Assembly: GCA_012934845.2 (NCBI GenBank)
Contig: WNNJ02003859.1
Location: forward strand, 62,001 to 126,000
Direction of reading: 5' to 3'
Source: Pomphorhynchus laevis
Taxonomy: Eukaryota > Acanthocephala > Palaeacanthocephala > Echinorhynchida > Pomphorhynchidae
Length of the DNA: 64,000 nt
The notes under the pieces were generated by a model. That model saw only the letters and a program-made list of their open reading frames with translations. It was not told the DNA's origin and searched no databases. Both the position numbers and the translations under genes were made by a program. Below are positions 22,701-32,300 of this stretch, in pieces; the first letter of the stretch is position 1, and the number at the start of each line of letters is the position of its first letter.

Positions 22701-25700
22701 GGGCGACTGGAAAAACTCGAATGCGTAGTAAGGCAGCACGGGCATCCCCACCAAAACAACCAGAGGTTGAGAAAACCAACGTAATGATACGTGTTCGTCA
22801 CATTTTACGTGCTCGTTACATCCCAGAAGTTCAGCAATAACAAATATTTATTATGGGATATAATAGAGCCTAATTATTATTTTTATAAAATAGTCAAAGT
22901 ATATTTTTAAACAGAACATTATTTTACTATAAAACAGAACTGGTACGAAAATACTAGTGAGCACGAATGTCTAAAAAATAAAAATCACGTGTTCCCTCAG
23001 AACACATGATACTGCACCTGGAGGACTGGGCTTTGGCCATCCCTTGTGCTCCGGCCATAGTCCACCCCCTATATATGTATCTGATATAATTACAGATACA
23101 TATATAATATAAATGTAAAATAATAACATTTATATTATATATATCTGATATATAATTAAAAATTTATTTTTTAATTTTAACCACGTTTCTTTTGTTATTT
23201 TAGGCCTGTTAACACGGTGTATTCTTTACTTTAAGCATTTCAAAGCCTCTATTATAAATAAGATTGTTCGAGTTTAGGTCACAAGCGATATCGAAAATTT
23301 GAGAAGCTTAAAGAGTTTCATATTAAGAAAACTAATGAAGAACACATTAGCGAAGATGTATATTCTGCCACAATTGAAAGCATTCAGAGAATCCAGACGC
23401 TAGCTGTAAATCAACAATTAAATGACGATGATGAAATAATCTTCATGTCTAAAATGTATTCTGTTATTTATTATGTATTTTTATTAAATATTAAGTATTT
23501 ATATTATTTTTATCTCTATTAAAGACATTACTATGTAAAAATATATTCATTTGTAATCTTAAATTAATCTCAAATAATCATTTGCAATTTTAGGGCTGTT
23601 TATCAATTTTTTTAGCACTATGACAGAAATTAAGGATTTTCTAAATTATAATTTAGATTAAATAATTTTCAAAGGAAATTATTTTGGTTAAATCTGCTAG
23701 TTGTGAAATTGCAATGAAATATTTTCTTATATATTACGGTATTCATGCCATATGTACAGATGCAACAGCTAAAAAATCTTTGCTCTATAGATAAAATGTA
23801 CATTTCTAAATGGATATTTTTCACTATTGTTGAGGATTTCTTCCATTTAAGCCATAATGATAGGTAAGAAACCGTTACTATATGAGATCAAAGTATTATT
23901 GTCTTTATCAGCAACCCCACATATCTCTCATATATAGACTTGACAGGCTGCATTATTTATGATATTCCTTGTTATTTTTATCGCACTCTGGCAGTGTTAT
24001 TTCTTGATGTATTATTTCTTTCTTCTGGTACCCTATAGAAGCTATTGTGTTGGATGAGAATATCCTTAGATAAATTTCACCCGAAATGCTGCAAGAATAA
24101 GTTTATATGCAACCAACGTACGTTTGTAGGTTTTGCAATTCAGCATGAACCTGTAACTATTTTTTAATAATAATTTATTAAAAGTGGCAATTGCGTGCCA
24201 GCTGCACGCTTACAAGTCCACTAAGTAACAAAAAACATCAAAATTAAAGTAAATAAATAAGTTAAATTGCTTAAATGGGATTGGATTTGACGTTTGAAGC
24301 ACATCAGGGAGGTTTATTGGCGTATATGAATGGGCATTGATTTCACAGAGAGGAGCAGCAATAAGGATGGAGCGGAAGACAAATGAGATAAAGTAATTTG
24401 GGACATTAAAAGAAGGGAATTATGGGAATGCAAAGAACAGTAAGCATACGAGAATTGTCGAGAAAAGGAAGGTTTAGAAATGAAGGAGTAGGAAAAGTTA
24501 CATGGCGGAAAGCAATGAGAATAATACGAATTTGAACACTACAATAAATGGTAGGCAAATCAAGAGAAGCAAGATGGTGGAATGTATGATAAAAACGACA
24601 AAGACGGAGGAGAATTCGAATAGATGCGTTTACGATGCGTTGTAGTGGAAACAGAGTGGATTTAGGTGAGTTGGAAAACAGACTAAGACAGTAATCAAAT
24701 CTTGAGAAAAGGAGAGAAGATATGAGAGTCATACAAGACGGGAAATCGATCAATTTACGAATTTGACGGAGGTTGCATGGAATCAAGGTAGATGAGCGTA
24801 CTTTATCTCTAACAAAAGGTTTAAGTGAAAGTTAGTTGTCGAAATAGAATCCTAAGTAAACGATATGTTCAACGATAGGACGAATTGTAGAATTTAATGA
24901 TACGAAGGGAGGTTCTAAGTCGAGGCGTCGAGGAAGGATTAAAGTTATTTTGGATTAATTGTGATTCAGAGTAAGATGAAGAAAATAAATACGATTTAAA
25001 ATTAAGATCATACAGTTGGAAGCAGAAACACTAAGATCATGAATACGATAAGCAGGTGCATGAGCATATATGAGAATGTCATCATTATATTGCATAGAAT
25101 GGAAGTTAAATGTATGAGAAATAGAATACAAATTAACGAGAAGAGAGAAAAGCAAAGGGCCTAATACGGAGCCTTCTGGAGCAGCGGACGGGATAGAAGA
25201 AGGACAGGAAAGGGGATTGTTAGAACACACGCGAAATGCACGGTTTGATAGGTATGAAGAAAATCAAGATACAGTGGATAAAGAGAAGTCATAATCATGA
25301 CGAAGACAATGGAAAAAAATCGAGTGATCGACAATGTCGAAAGCAGATGATAGATCAAGAGAAACTATGACACTACATTATTTATGATCGCGCGATATGA
25401 GTAAGTCGTTATAAACTTTAAGACATGCAATTTCATTTGAGTGATTAGAGCGAAAAGCAGCTTGGAAGAGAGGAAACAAGTTGAAGGAAAAAATATATTC
25501 ATTAACTTGATTGCGAATAAGATGCTCAAGGAGATTGGAGATGGTTGGGAGAAGTGAGATAGGGCGGTACGAAGATGGTAGTGAGGGGTCGAGATATTGC
25601 TTTTTGAGGAGAGGATTTCTCAAATTCTCTTCTCAAAAAGGAGAGGATTTCTTTTTTTAAGGTGGAGTGCATTCCTTTCCTTCCTACTGGAAGGAGTACA

Positions 25701-28458
25701 TTTCCTTCCGGTAGGAAGGAAATGTGTGGCTACGGATAGACAAGTTGAACAATGTGGTTAGGAAGGGTGAGATAGATGAGCGGATATATTTAAGCAAGTG
25801 AGTGGGAATTGGGTGAGAAGGAGATGTTTTATTAGGATTCAGAGTAAGAAGACGAAGAGAAGAAAGATGATTGAAAACTGAGACAAGACAGTTGGAAGCA
25901 GAAACCCTACTATCATGAATACGATAAGCAGGTGTATGATATAGATGAAAATGTCATCAACATATTGCATAACATGGAAGTTAAATATATGAGAAATAGC
26001 AGACAAATTGCCGAGAAAAGAGAAAAGCAAAGGGCCTAATACGGAGCCTTGTGGAACACCGGACGGGATGGAAGAAGCATGCGAGAGAGAAGAGTTAGAA
26101 CACGCGAAAAGTACGGTTTGATAGATATGAAGGAAACCAAGATACAGTGGGTAAATAGAAGATATAATCATGATGAAGACGATGTAGAAGTTTCGAGTGA
26201 TCGACGATGTCAAAAGCAGATGAGAGATCAAGAGAAACAATGACACTACATAATTTTCGATCGCTTGAGATGAGTAAGTCGTTATTAACTTTAAGACATG
26301 CAATTTCAGTAGAGTGATTAGAGCGAGAAGCAACTTTGAAGGGAGTAAACAAGTTGGATGAAAATATATATATGCAAAAGAGTGAAAGATTTAGGAAATC
26401 TTTCATTTGTTTAATTGAACGCAATATAGCATTAAAAATTTTTATTCTTTGAAAAAATTTATATTAAAAAAACATATTTATATGACATATATGATATATT
26501 TACATATATATGACATATGTCATGCATATGTTTGTCATATATGTGTCAGGAGTTAGAACAAACGCGAAAAGTACGGTTTGATAAAAATACGGTTGGATAA
26601 AAATACGGTTTGATATTGCGTAATTTCTAACAGTATTCTTTACTAATTGAATTTATTTAATTAAGTAAAGAATAATTAAATTAATTCAAATAACCAAATT
26701 ATTCAAGTAATATAATAAAATATTTCTTTAAAATATTAATAAATATTAATTATTTTCCTATTATATATTTTTATATTGTTGTAAAGTAATAATTTATAAA
26801 AGCAGTTTTTATTTTAATTTTTTTTAATAATTTGACAGTTTGAGTTGAAAAATTCAAATTTTATTTTTATTAAGGAAAACTCAAGCAAATTGTCAAAAAT
26901 TCGTGATTTTAGTATTTTATCTATTGTCATTTTTTCACTTTTATTCTGCTAATCCTAAATAAATTCTTTATAGTTCTTCTGAAAACCATCAAGACGAAAA
27001 TGATTCGGAAGCATCTCCTTCTCTTGCCTGTATGACCTCAATGTTAAATCTCGTATGCGATGACATTGATGGATGCTCTGCTGATACAGGAGATGATATA
27101 GGAGATCCCAACGATGAACTACTTTGTAAGTGTAATATTTTAAGGTATTGGCAATGCTGCCAATACCTAATTTTCACAACCACTATTTATTAAATTGAAT
27201 GCTATTTATCACAATCTTAATTAATTAATTAATTTAAATTAAATTACCTTTTTATTAAATATATATTTGTCATTATCCTAAATGTTTAATAAATTCATAC
27301 CATTTAGTATTTGATATTAAATCTTTTACAATACAAAATATCAAATATAGTATTTTTATATCTTTACAATATAAAATATTGAATTAAAAGTGTATTTGGG
27401 ATTAAAGCGAAATAATATTTCTAAATACTTGTTTTCACATTTTCATCAGATACACTTTTTAAAAAATATTATTAATTTTTAGAATCTGAAATTGTCAAAT
27501 TTAAAAAAGTATTTTTAAAGTATTAAGAATAGAATTGTAGAATATATAAAATGTGTTATGTTAAAACATATTTAAATCAAATAATTTTTCAAATGTAAAA
27601 TTGCATTTGTTTTAATTCACATATATAACATTTATTTATAAAAGGATAAAGAAAATTGATTTGAATTTTAATTATTTAAACATTTCTCTATATATATTCA
27701 TTCATTTTATTGATGTTTTCCATCTCGATTAAAAGTAAATTGAGAAGTAATAAAATCCAGTATACTAAACGTTTTTTTAAATATTTTATTTTAATAAAAT
27801 CGGCCATTGGAAGATTTTTGCATTGCAAATTAATACAATCAATTAAAAGAATTGACTAAAAATAATCGAAAAAATGATCGAAAAATTGATAAATGAAAAT
27901 GATCGAAATGATGCGTAATCGCATCGTTTTTGATATATATATAAATTATATCATTTTAGATATATATAAATTGAATATATATAAATTGTATATAAAAATA
28001 TATATTAAATATATATAAATATATATATTTAATGTATTTTAAATATATAAAAAACGAGTATAAAAATTCATATCTATAACCTTAAACGTTTTTTATAATC
28101 ATTTTGCAGCGTTTATTGTGATAAAGCTGTTTTTAAATTAGGTGGGTTCCCGAATATATAATTATATATTTTATAATCATACGAAAAAGCTGATTCGTTT
28201 TAAGTTTTTCTCTGTTTAGTAAATACTTTGATGAGTTGAATTTTTAAAACTTGGCATAATTTACTTTTTATGACGTAAAACACTAAATTGCTAGCTGTTT
28301 ATTTTAATCAATAGAATATTTTGTTTAGCTATTTTACGTTGTATTTTTCAAATTTATTTCTAATTTTAGACTGTCATTTTTCTCTGGCTTGACTTTTATT
28401 TTTATTTTTAGGTAATCTTCAACGAATTGAAGATTGGTGTAAACGAAGTAGACCATAA
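5202..28458 (+). CDS. PHF20/MBD-R2-like chromatin reader: Tudor-Tudor-C2H2-PHD (multi-exon)
   Basis: Exons proposed by eye: 5202-5443, 7304-7388, 7485-7575, 7618-7721, 11949-11986, 12105-12124, 12307-12424, 12490-13119, 13175-13527, 16582-16655, 19821-19917, 23278-23455, 26974-27125 and 28412-28458. All introns are GT-AG and all phases agree, giving 742 residues. Two Tudor-like folds lie near residues 65-110 and 110-165 (IGDVVLAYR ... IKFYDG). A basic AT-hook/NLS-like patch (RGRFIPVARRKKRPRE) sits near the end of the largest exon. A C2H2 finger has C508, C513, H526 and H531. A PHD finger (C572/C574, C586/C589, H594/C597, C610/C613) is split by an intron. An acidic tail ends in EDWCKRSRP. In animals this domain set belongs to PHF20 and MBD-R2, histone-methyl readers of the NSL acetyltransferase complex; that assignment is inference. 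The two small exons at 11949 and 12105 are the least certain. Start: the first ATG after an apparent splice acceptor at 5191, so an upstream non-coding exon is likely. The introns are swollen with satellites and retroelements. Confidence 0.7.
5444..7303 (+). other. Intron 1 of the PHF20-like gene
   Basis: AT-rich intron with donor GTAAGC and acceptor TTTCGAAG. It holds only short repeats. One is a cluster near 6755-6860 in which CATACAAATGTATGG recurs beside GAGATC words, forming small palindromes. I see no gene or recognisable mobile element. Confidence 0.5.
8085..10765 (+). mobile_element. Decayed reverse-transcriptase element, unassigned family (copy 1)
   Basis: A GC-balanced, heavily broken coding block inside an intron. 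In order on the plus strand: a Cys-rich N-terminus near 8150-8250, a segment resembling GGIRPIGICNPLSRIIRRAI near 9180, a polymerase palm segment near 9480-9570 (WYADC..NFVGTIDTF and GPKYGYYVNAKKSQIL), a thumb-like region ending LKLGGLRITYPEF near 9890, then a zinc-type CICGAP...HSLSC motif and RHDAVGDII near 10180-10270. The 3' end has W.YADIAVKIQ ... RSVLACLHVAR. The same order occurs in a reverse-transcriptase family I remember from cnidarian genomes, but I cannot place it in a named clade. There are many breaks. Confidence 0.55.
8857..9125. repeat. Inverted repeat, arms about 67 bp, inside the reverse-transcriptase element
   Basis: The segment from about 8857 to 8922 recurs as its reverse complement at about 9060-9125 with only a few mismatches. 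The loop is about 138 bp. It includes the word CTCCGGAGCAAGACGCTCTT and its complement, and it interrupts the coding order of the element. Confidence 0.75.
10770..11948 (+). other. AT-rich intron remainder
   Basis: Very AT-rich (long TAATATATT and ATTTAAATA runs). No frames or repeats other than low-complexity AT were recognised before the candidate exon at 11949. Confidence 0.5.
11949..13527 (+). CDS. PHF20-like gene, exons 5-9: linker, basic patch and C2H2 finger
   Basis: Exons 11949-11986 and 12105-12124 are short and were chosen because they restore phase 0 to phase 1 between exons 4 and 7 and have good GT/AG edges. Exon 12307-12424 encodes KSPAKLSINAST. Exon 12490-13119 is a 630-nt acidic, Ser/Asn-rich linker ending in the basic patch. 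Exon 13175-13527 carries the C2H2 finger FECPFVECGRVFGRED ... HIQYCH (C-x4-C-x12-H-x4-H). Introns of 65 and 55 bp separate the last three. Confidence 0.65.
13528..14904 (+). other. AT-rich start of the intron before PHD exon 1
   Basis: AT-rich intron sequence with no recognised element. The small open frame at 14457-14675 has a hydrophobic low-complexity translation and no supporting features. Confidence 0.5.
14905..16530. repeat. 16-bp satellite array 1 (minus-oriented unit CGACGCGACGACTATT)
   Basis: The core from about 15200 to 16215 is a nearly uniform tandem array of the 16-bp unit, read here as GTCGCGTCGAATAGTC. The left edge (15000-15215) is a higher-order repeat of 74 bp present three times. 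The right edge (16216-16530) is degenerate. Because 16 bp repeated three times equals 48 bp, the array is open in several frames and yields an artefactual 16-residue protein repeat. It lies entirely within an intron of the PHF20-like gene. Confidence 0.95.
16582..19917 (+). CDS. PHF20-like gene, exons 10-11: split PHD finger
   Basis: Exon 16582-16655 encodes the first knuckle (VVHCSCGDKTMTEDMLQ), and exon 19821-19917 encodes CKACLCFQHRSC ... HFCQYCVDNK, giving the C4HC3 ligand order of a PHD finger. The first exon ends in phase 0 with CAG before GTTAGT; the second begins after ATATTTAG. The two halves are more than 3 kb apart, with satellite array 2 between them and array 1 just upstream. Confidence 0.75.
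16656..17640 (+). other. Intron between the PHD exons, AT-rich part
   Basis: AT-rich spacer with no recognised gene or element. It is bounded on the right by the direct repeat and satellite array 2. Confidence 0.5.
17641..17697. repeat. Direct repeat at the left edge of satellite array 2
   Basis: The sequence beginning TATTTTATGATTCTATTTAT abuts the first satellite unit and recurs with 2-3 differences at 19485-19542 on the far side of the array. Confidence 0.85.
17695..19480. repeat. 16-bp satellite array 2 (plus-oriented unit CGACGCGACGACTTTT)
   Basis: About 110 units in plus orientation, opposite to array 1. Two unit variants, ending TTTT and TATT, occur in homogeneous blocks: TTTT 17723-18126, TATT 18127-18270, mixed to 18430, TTTT to 18680, TATT to 18860, then TTTT to 19315. 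At 19316-19445 the unit becomes 17 bp (ending TTTAT). A short non-unit interruption lies near 18273. The long open frame through it is a repeat artefact. Confidence 0.95.
19485..19542. repeat. Direct repeat at the right edge of satellite array 2
   Basis: Second copy of the 57-58 bp sequence found at 17641-17697, same orientation. The pair brackets the array like an outsized target duplication, or like the edges of an expanded segment. Confidence 0.85.
20558..20598. repeat. Perfect 18-bp-arm hairpin
   Basis: ATCTCTAAAATGCTTCTT is followed after a 5-base loop by its exact reverse complement. The arms are 20558-20575 and 20581-20598. Confidence 0.9.
22555..23045. repeat. Two diverged direct repeats with GC-richer tails
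   Basis: Both units share AACATTATTTTAC, then a GGTACGAAAATA/TTGTACAAAAATA-like segment, then CACGAAT, an AAATAAAAA run and a CATGATACT/CGTGATACT-like word. Each is followed by a less AT-rich tail containing GACTGG. They may be remnants of one non-autonomous repeat family; there is no coding sequence. Confidence 0.4.
23278..28458 (+). CDS. PHF20-like gene, exons 12-14: acidic C-terminal region and stop
   Basis: Exon 23278-23455 encodes HKRYRKFEKLKEFHIKK ... NDDDEII, a basic then acidic stretch. Exon 26974-27125 encodes an acidic, Ser-rich segment (NHQDENDSEASP ... DDIGDPNDELL). Exon 28412-28458 encodes NLQRIEDWCKRSRP and the stop. Phases 1, 2 and 1 match across the junctions, which strongly supports one continuous gene despite the LINE pieces in the 3.5-kb intron. 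A distinct poly(A) signal was not identified. Confidence 0.65.
24170..25623 (-). mobile_element. L2/CR1-like LINE, 5'-truncated, in an intron
   Basis: On the minus strand the order is RPISLLPTISNLLEHL (RT start, about 25570), FRSNHSNEIACLKVYNDLL, then the palm with QYNDDILIYAHAP near 25090 and the C-terminal DYCLSLFSNSPKS, LQRIVNASIR block. Several frame breaks split it into at least four open pieces. The 3' UTR near 24181-24215 keeps the same GCGTGC/GCACGC-type hairpin as the palindrome LINE. It is inserted against the direction of the host gene in the intron between exons 12 and 13. Confidence 0.8.
25698..25725. repeat. Perfect 12-bp-arm hairpin at the junction of two LINE copies
   Basis: ACATTTCCTTCC, loop GGTA, then GGAAGGAAATGT. 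It lies in a purine/pyrimidine-skewed stretch between the two LINE fragments. Confidence 0.9.
25740..26430 (-). mobile_element. Second L2/CR1-like LINE fragment, tandem to the first
   Basis: Same family and orientation as 24170-25623. It covers SRSNHSTEIACLKVNNDLL, LDLSSAFDIVDHSKLL, GVPQGSVLGPLLF and QYVDDI, so it repeats the RT core already present in the neighbouring copy. Both ends are truncated. Confidence 0.75.
26440..26973 (+). other. AT-rich intron remainder before exon 13
   Basis: Contains ATATGACATATGT words near 26480-26550 and three spaced copies of TACGGTTTGATA or similar near 26570-26620 that match the adjacent LINE sequence. No gene is visible. Confidence 0.45.
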
Positions 28459-29341
28459 CTTTGAAATATTTGCTGTATCTTCACGGCTTTATTTGTGTGT
28501 AAATATATAGTGAGAGTGATGTTGTTGTTTTCTCTTATCAGTGAATTTAGCAATTTCATAATTTTAGCCTAAAAGCAGTTTTTTGTTTGTGTGTGAAAAA
28601 CGGGTCGTTGCATCTTTCCTGATTTGCAAATTTAAAATATTAGAAAATTTATATATTTATAAAATATAATATTTATTTATAAATAAATATTATTTATTAG
28701 TATTTTAATGCAAATACCATGTATTTTGAATTTGATAAAAAATTAAATATTTTATTTAAAAATTTATTGAAATTTAAACTACAAAAAATTTTTGGTTTCA
28801 GATAGAAAACTGGAATAAAAATTATTCTTGTACCTGATTTGCTTATAACATAATGAATAATAATTAAAAGCCATTTATATACAATCAGATAAAGCAAAAT
28901 AATTAAAGGATAACATACAGATTGGCGAAGACCAATCATGTCCTTTGCCACAATTTTTATCTTGTAAAGATGTCTTCAACAAAAATGTACTCATTTGGGC
29001 CAGAATTTTGACAGGCCTTGACAATTCGGAGGTTCTTCACTTTTGGTTACATTTTAGTCAATAAATGTAACCAGAAATAAACATTTTAGTCAATATTGAC
29101 CATTTTAGTCAATAAATGTTTGGTCAGAAATTTCAAAATTTAAATAGCAATTTCAAAAATTGCAACAAGTTTATCAACATGAAGATAGGGCATTTAAGCA
29201 GGCATATTCTCGTAAACCTTCTCATGATTTCTGTGATTTTTTTATTGTAATCTCCAACGAAGTCTCATTAGTATTTCGCAATTACATTAGTTTCACTTTT
29301 CGATTTTAATTTCTTTTCACAAATCGATTCATAAATATATA
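28459..29341. other. Intergenic, AT-rich
   Basis: 3' flank of the PHF20-like gene. Several AT-rich poly(A)-like words (TATAAATAAATATT near 28675) are present but none can be singled out. ATGTTTGGTCA and AATAAATGTAACCAGAAAT words repeat locally near 29050-29130. No coding frame was supported. Confidence 0.45.
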
Positions 29342-32300
29342 ATGCCTGGAAATAAATATTCATTTTTGGCTTTTAAACTTTATAATTCTGCAATAGTAGA
29401 ACAAAATTTAAGATATGAGCAAAATCATAAACAGCGGTGCCGTAGCATGTCAAAAATACACACAGACCAAATTAATGTTACGTCTTCAAGAAGCACTCGT
29501 CAAGGTATTCTCGATTAAATATACTTATTATATTAGTGTTTTTAGAGAAACATTATCGACCTTAAAGATTATCAAGATGAAATGAGTCGCAGGTAAGTGC
29601 TAACCAAAGTTTATCCCAAGCTTCGGGTAACTTTGACTTTCTTGCTAGAGCGTTTTGCGTTTTTATTTTACATGTCAAAAGATTACACGAAAGTTATTTA
29701 GTTTATTTATATTATTATAAGATTATTTATAAATATTACAATAACTACTATATATTGTTATAAACTATTTAATATAAATTAGTATAAATTAATATTCATT
29801 ATTAATTAATTAATTACTATAAGTATTGTGATCTTGATTTTCAATAAACGAAAACTTGCAAATCAGTAAATTCAAGACCAAAAGAGTAATAAGTTGATAT
29901 TGGCTTGTAATTATTAATTAATGTTAGTTAATTATTAATAATTAATAATATTATTAATCAATATGTCATTAATAATTAATTATTTGTGATCAATAATTAA
30001 TGTTTAAGCGAGACAAAATTAATTAATAATCAATAAATTCAAGATTAAAACGGTAATAAGTTGATCTTGGTTTGTGAACAATGTGATAAAGATTAATTAA
30101 TAATTAATAATTATTATTGATTTTTAATAATTAATAATTAACGTTCTAGCGAAACAAGTGATTAAAATTGCGACTAAAATTTTAAAATTAAAGGATTGAA
30201 CAATTAAACGCTGAGCATGCAATTTTGAAAATCAAAACGAAATATGATTGTATTGAAATTCATAAATAAATTATAAAAATAATAAAGAATTATACAAAAT
30301 TTATTAGAAAGAATAATACAAGAGAAAAAATACAACAATTTATCGATTATGGAGCAATATTTTGGGATTCGGGTTGTTAATCAACTTTCTTTTTACATAA
30401 AATCGAATTATGATTTGGATTAATTGAAACCCAAGCGTCTTGATTTATGCCAAAAAGATGTTATAATAGTACATTAAACATTTAGATCCGAAAATCTTCT
30501 TTTTCTAATTCCTTGTACCACGTCATTCAATCCTAATGGGTACATGGAATTAAGCCTTTAAATCCAAAAATATTTTCTTCCTAATAGCTTTTGACTTAAT
30601 ATTGACTTATTTTCTTTAATAACATGTTCTAAAATAAATAATTTACAGTTTTTAATATCATGCTCTATTAATCTCATATGTTTATAAAATATAGTTTGAC
30701 TATTATGCTGTATATTATATATGTGTTGCCTAAACCTAGTTTTTAACATTTGATATGTCTTTCCTAAATATTCCAGTAAACATGTGCATTGTATTATATA
30801 CACTACACCTGCGGTATTGCAGTTACAATTATTATTAATATTTAATGAAAAACATTTGTTTGTCGTATTACTTACAATACAATTATTATTTATAACATCA
30901 CAAACTATACAATTTTATCTGTTACATTTAAATGATCGAAAATTAAAATCATTAGTACTTACGTATTTTTCGAATCTGGTTGAGTACATGTAACTTTTGT
31001 TACGTTATGATTAATAACGTTGCTTTTTCGGTGTCGCCACCTAGTTTAGTTGACTCAGACTAAACTTACTACGGTCCATCCAACAGCATTTGACAGAGGG
31101 TTGCCCTGCTTAAGGCGGTTGCAGGCTGGTACAAGATCTATAAAGATCTACCACCTACACTCCACGCGCTACGCGACCTAGCTATTGGTCATTACTTGGT
31201 CTCTTAAACGTGATCACGTGAAGCAGTTTACATTTTAAAGTGCAAACACCTTTGGATGAAAACTTCTACTTTTTTAAATTAATAATTCATCAAACTTGTT
31301 TGAAAATAAGAAATAATAATAACGTCGTAAAACCAATAATACATAGTTTCAGTATTTCTGACAGAGGTCATATTACCGGGAAAACAAAGTCCACATGTCA
31401 ATAATAACATATCAGTAGATCAAATCAAATCAGCTATCTGAGTCTACGGATTTAATATAATTATAAACTAAATAAAACATAATAATGCTAAATCAAATTT
31501 TAATAATTAAATAATAAAATGAATAATTGTTCTAAGATTATATTTAATTTATATCAAGTTAAGATTAAAAATTGCAATTTAATTCAAAAGTCAATTTTAT
31601 GAATTGACTAATAAATAACAGACGTTGTATCAGAAAATAAGGATTAGAGGTCATCAGGATAAACTGCTATGCTATCAGGTTTCGGCTTTTTACTCCTCTA
31701 CCCGACATAGCAGCGTGGCCAAATACATGCTAATGATGTATTTCCTCTGCTTATATTTGATTATATAGTATGTTATTCTAATACAAGGTTTTTTATTGTA
31801 ATAAATAATAATAAATTTTAATAATAAATTTTATTTTTTATAATAAACATGTATTTACAGATAATTACATGAAACCATGATTGCCCTAAAATAAACGCTA
31901 TGAAATTAATAATTTAATTCTATTTACTATTATCAATTTTTATCACCCAATACAACCCGGTTGTTTATTTGTGTTGTAGTATTTATTTGTAGTATTTATT
32001 TATTTATTCTATGTAGTTCATTGATGCTATTTCTGCTAGCGCAAAGCCGATTTTGTGTCTTAAATATTTGATTAGTCATCTTTGAAGTGAATATCGAGAC
32101 GCTTTTAGTTGTGCAATACGCTTAAACACCTCGATGCAGAGGACCCAATGCTAGCTTTCCAAAATCGGCATAAATTAGAATTATTGATTCTAATAATAAA
32201 AAATAAATAATAAATTAAAAATTTATTGATTATTTTATTTAATAATAATCATTTACTTATAAAATAAATGTCTCAAAGGTAAAAATACAACATTCAATTA

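Larger units (their letters stand above)
19918..23277 (+). other. Intron after PHD exon 2
   Basis: AT-rich intron. It holds a perfect hairpin at 20558-20598 and a pair of diverged repeats at about 22555-22720 and 22905-23045. A 123-codon open frame at 20690-21061 has no recognisable motif. Nothing else is visible. Confidence 0.5.

Noticed and set aside
28697-28951. Hydrophobic open frame on the minus strand
   Set aside because: Low-complexity AT-rich translation (Leu/Ile/Lys/Phe), no support.
31030-31240. tRNA or tRNA-derived SINE in the GC-richer patch
   Set aside because: No A/B box pair or cloverleaf could be drawn, and there is no A-rich tail.
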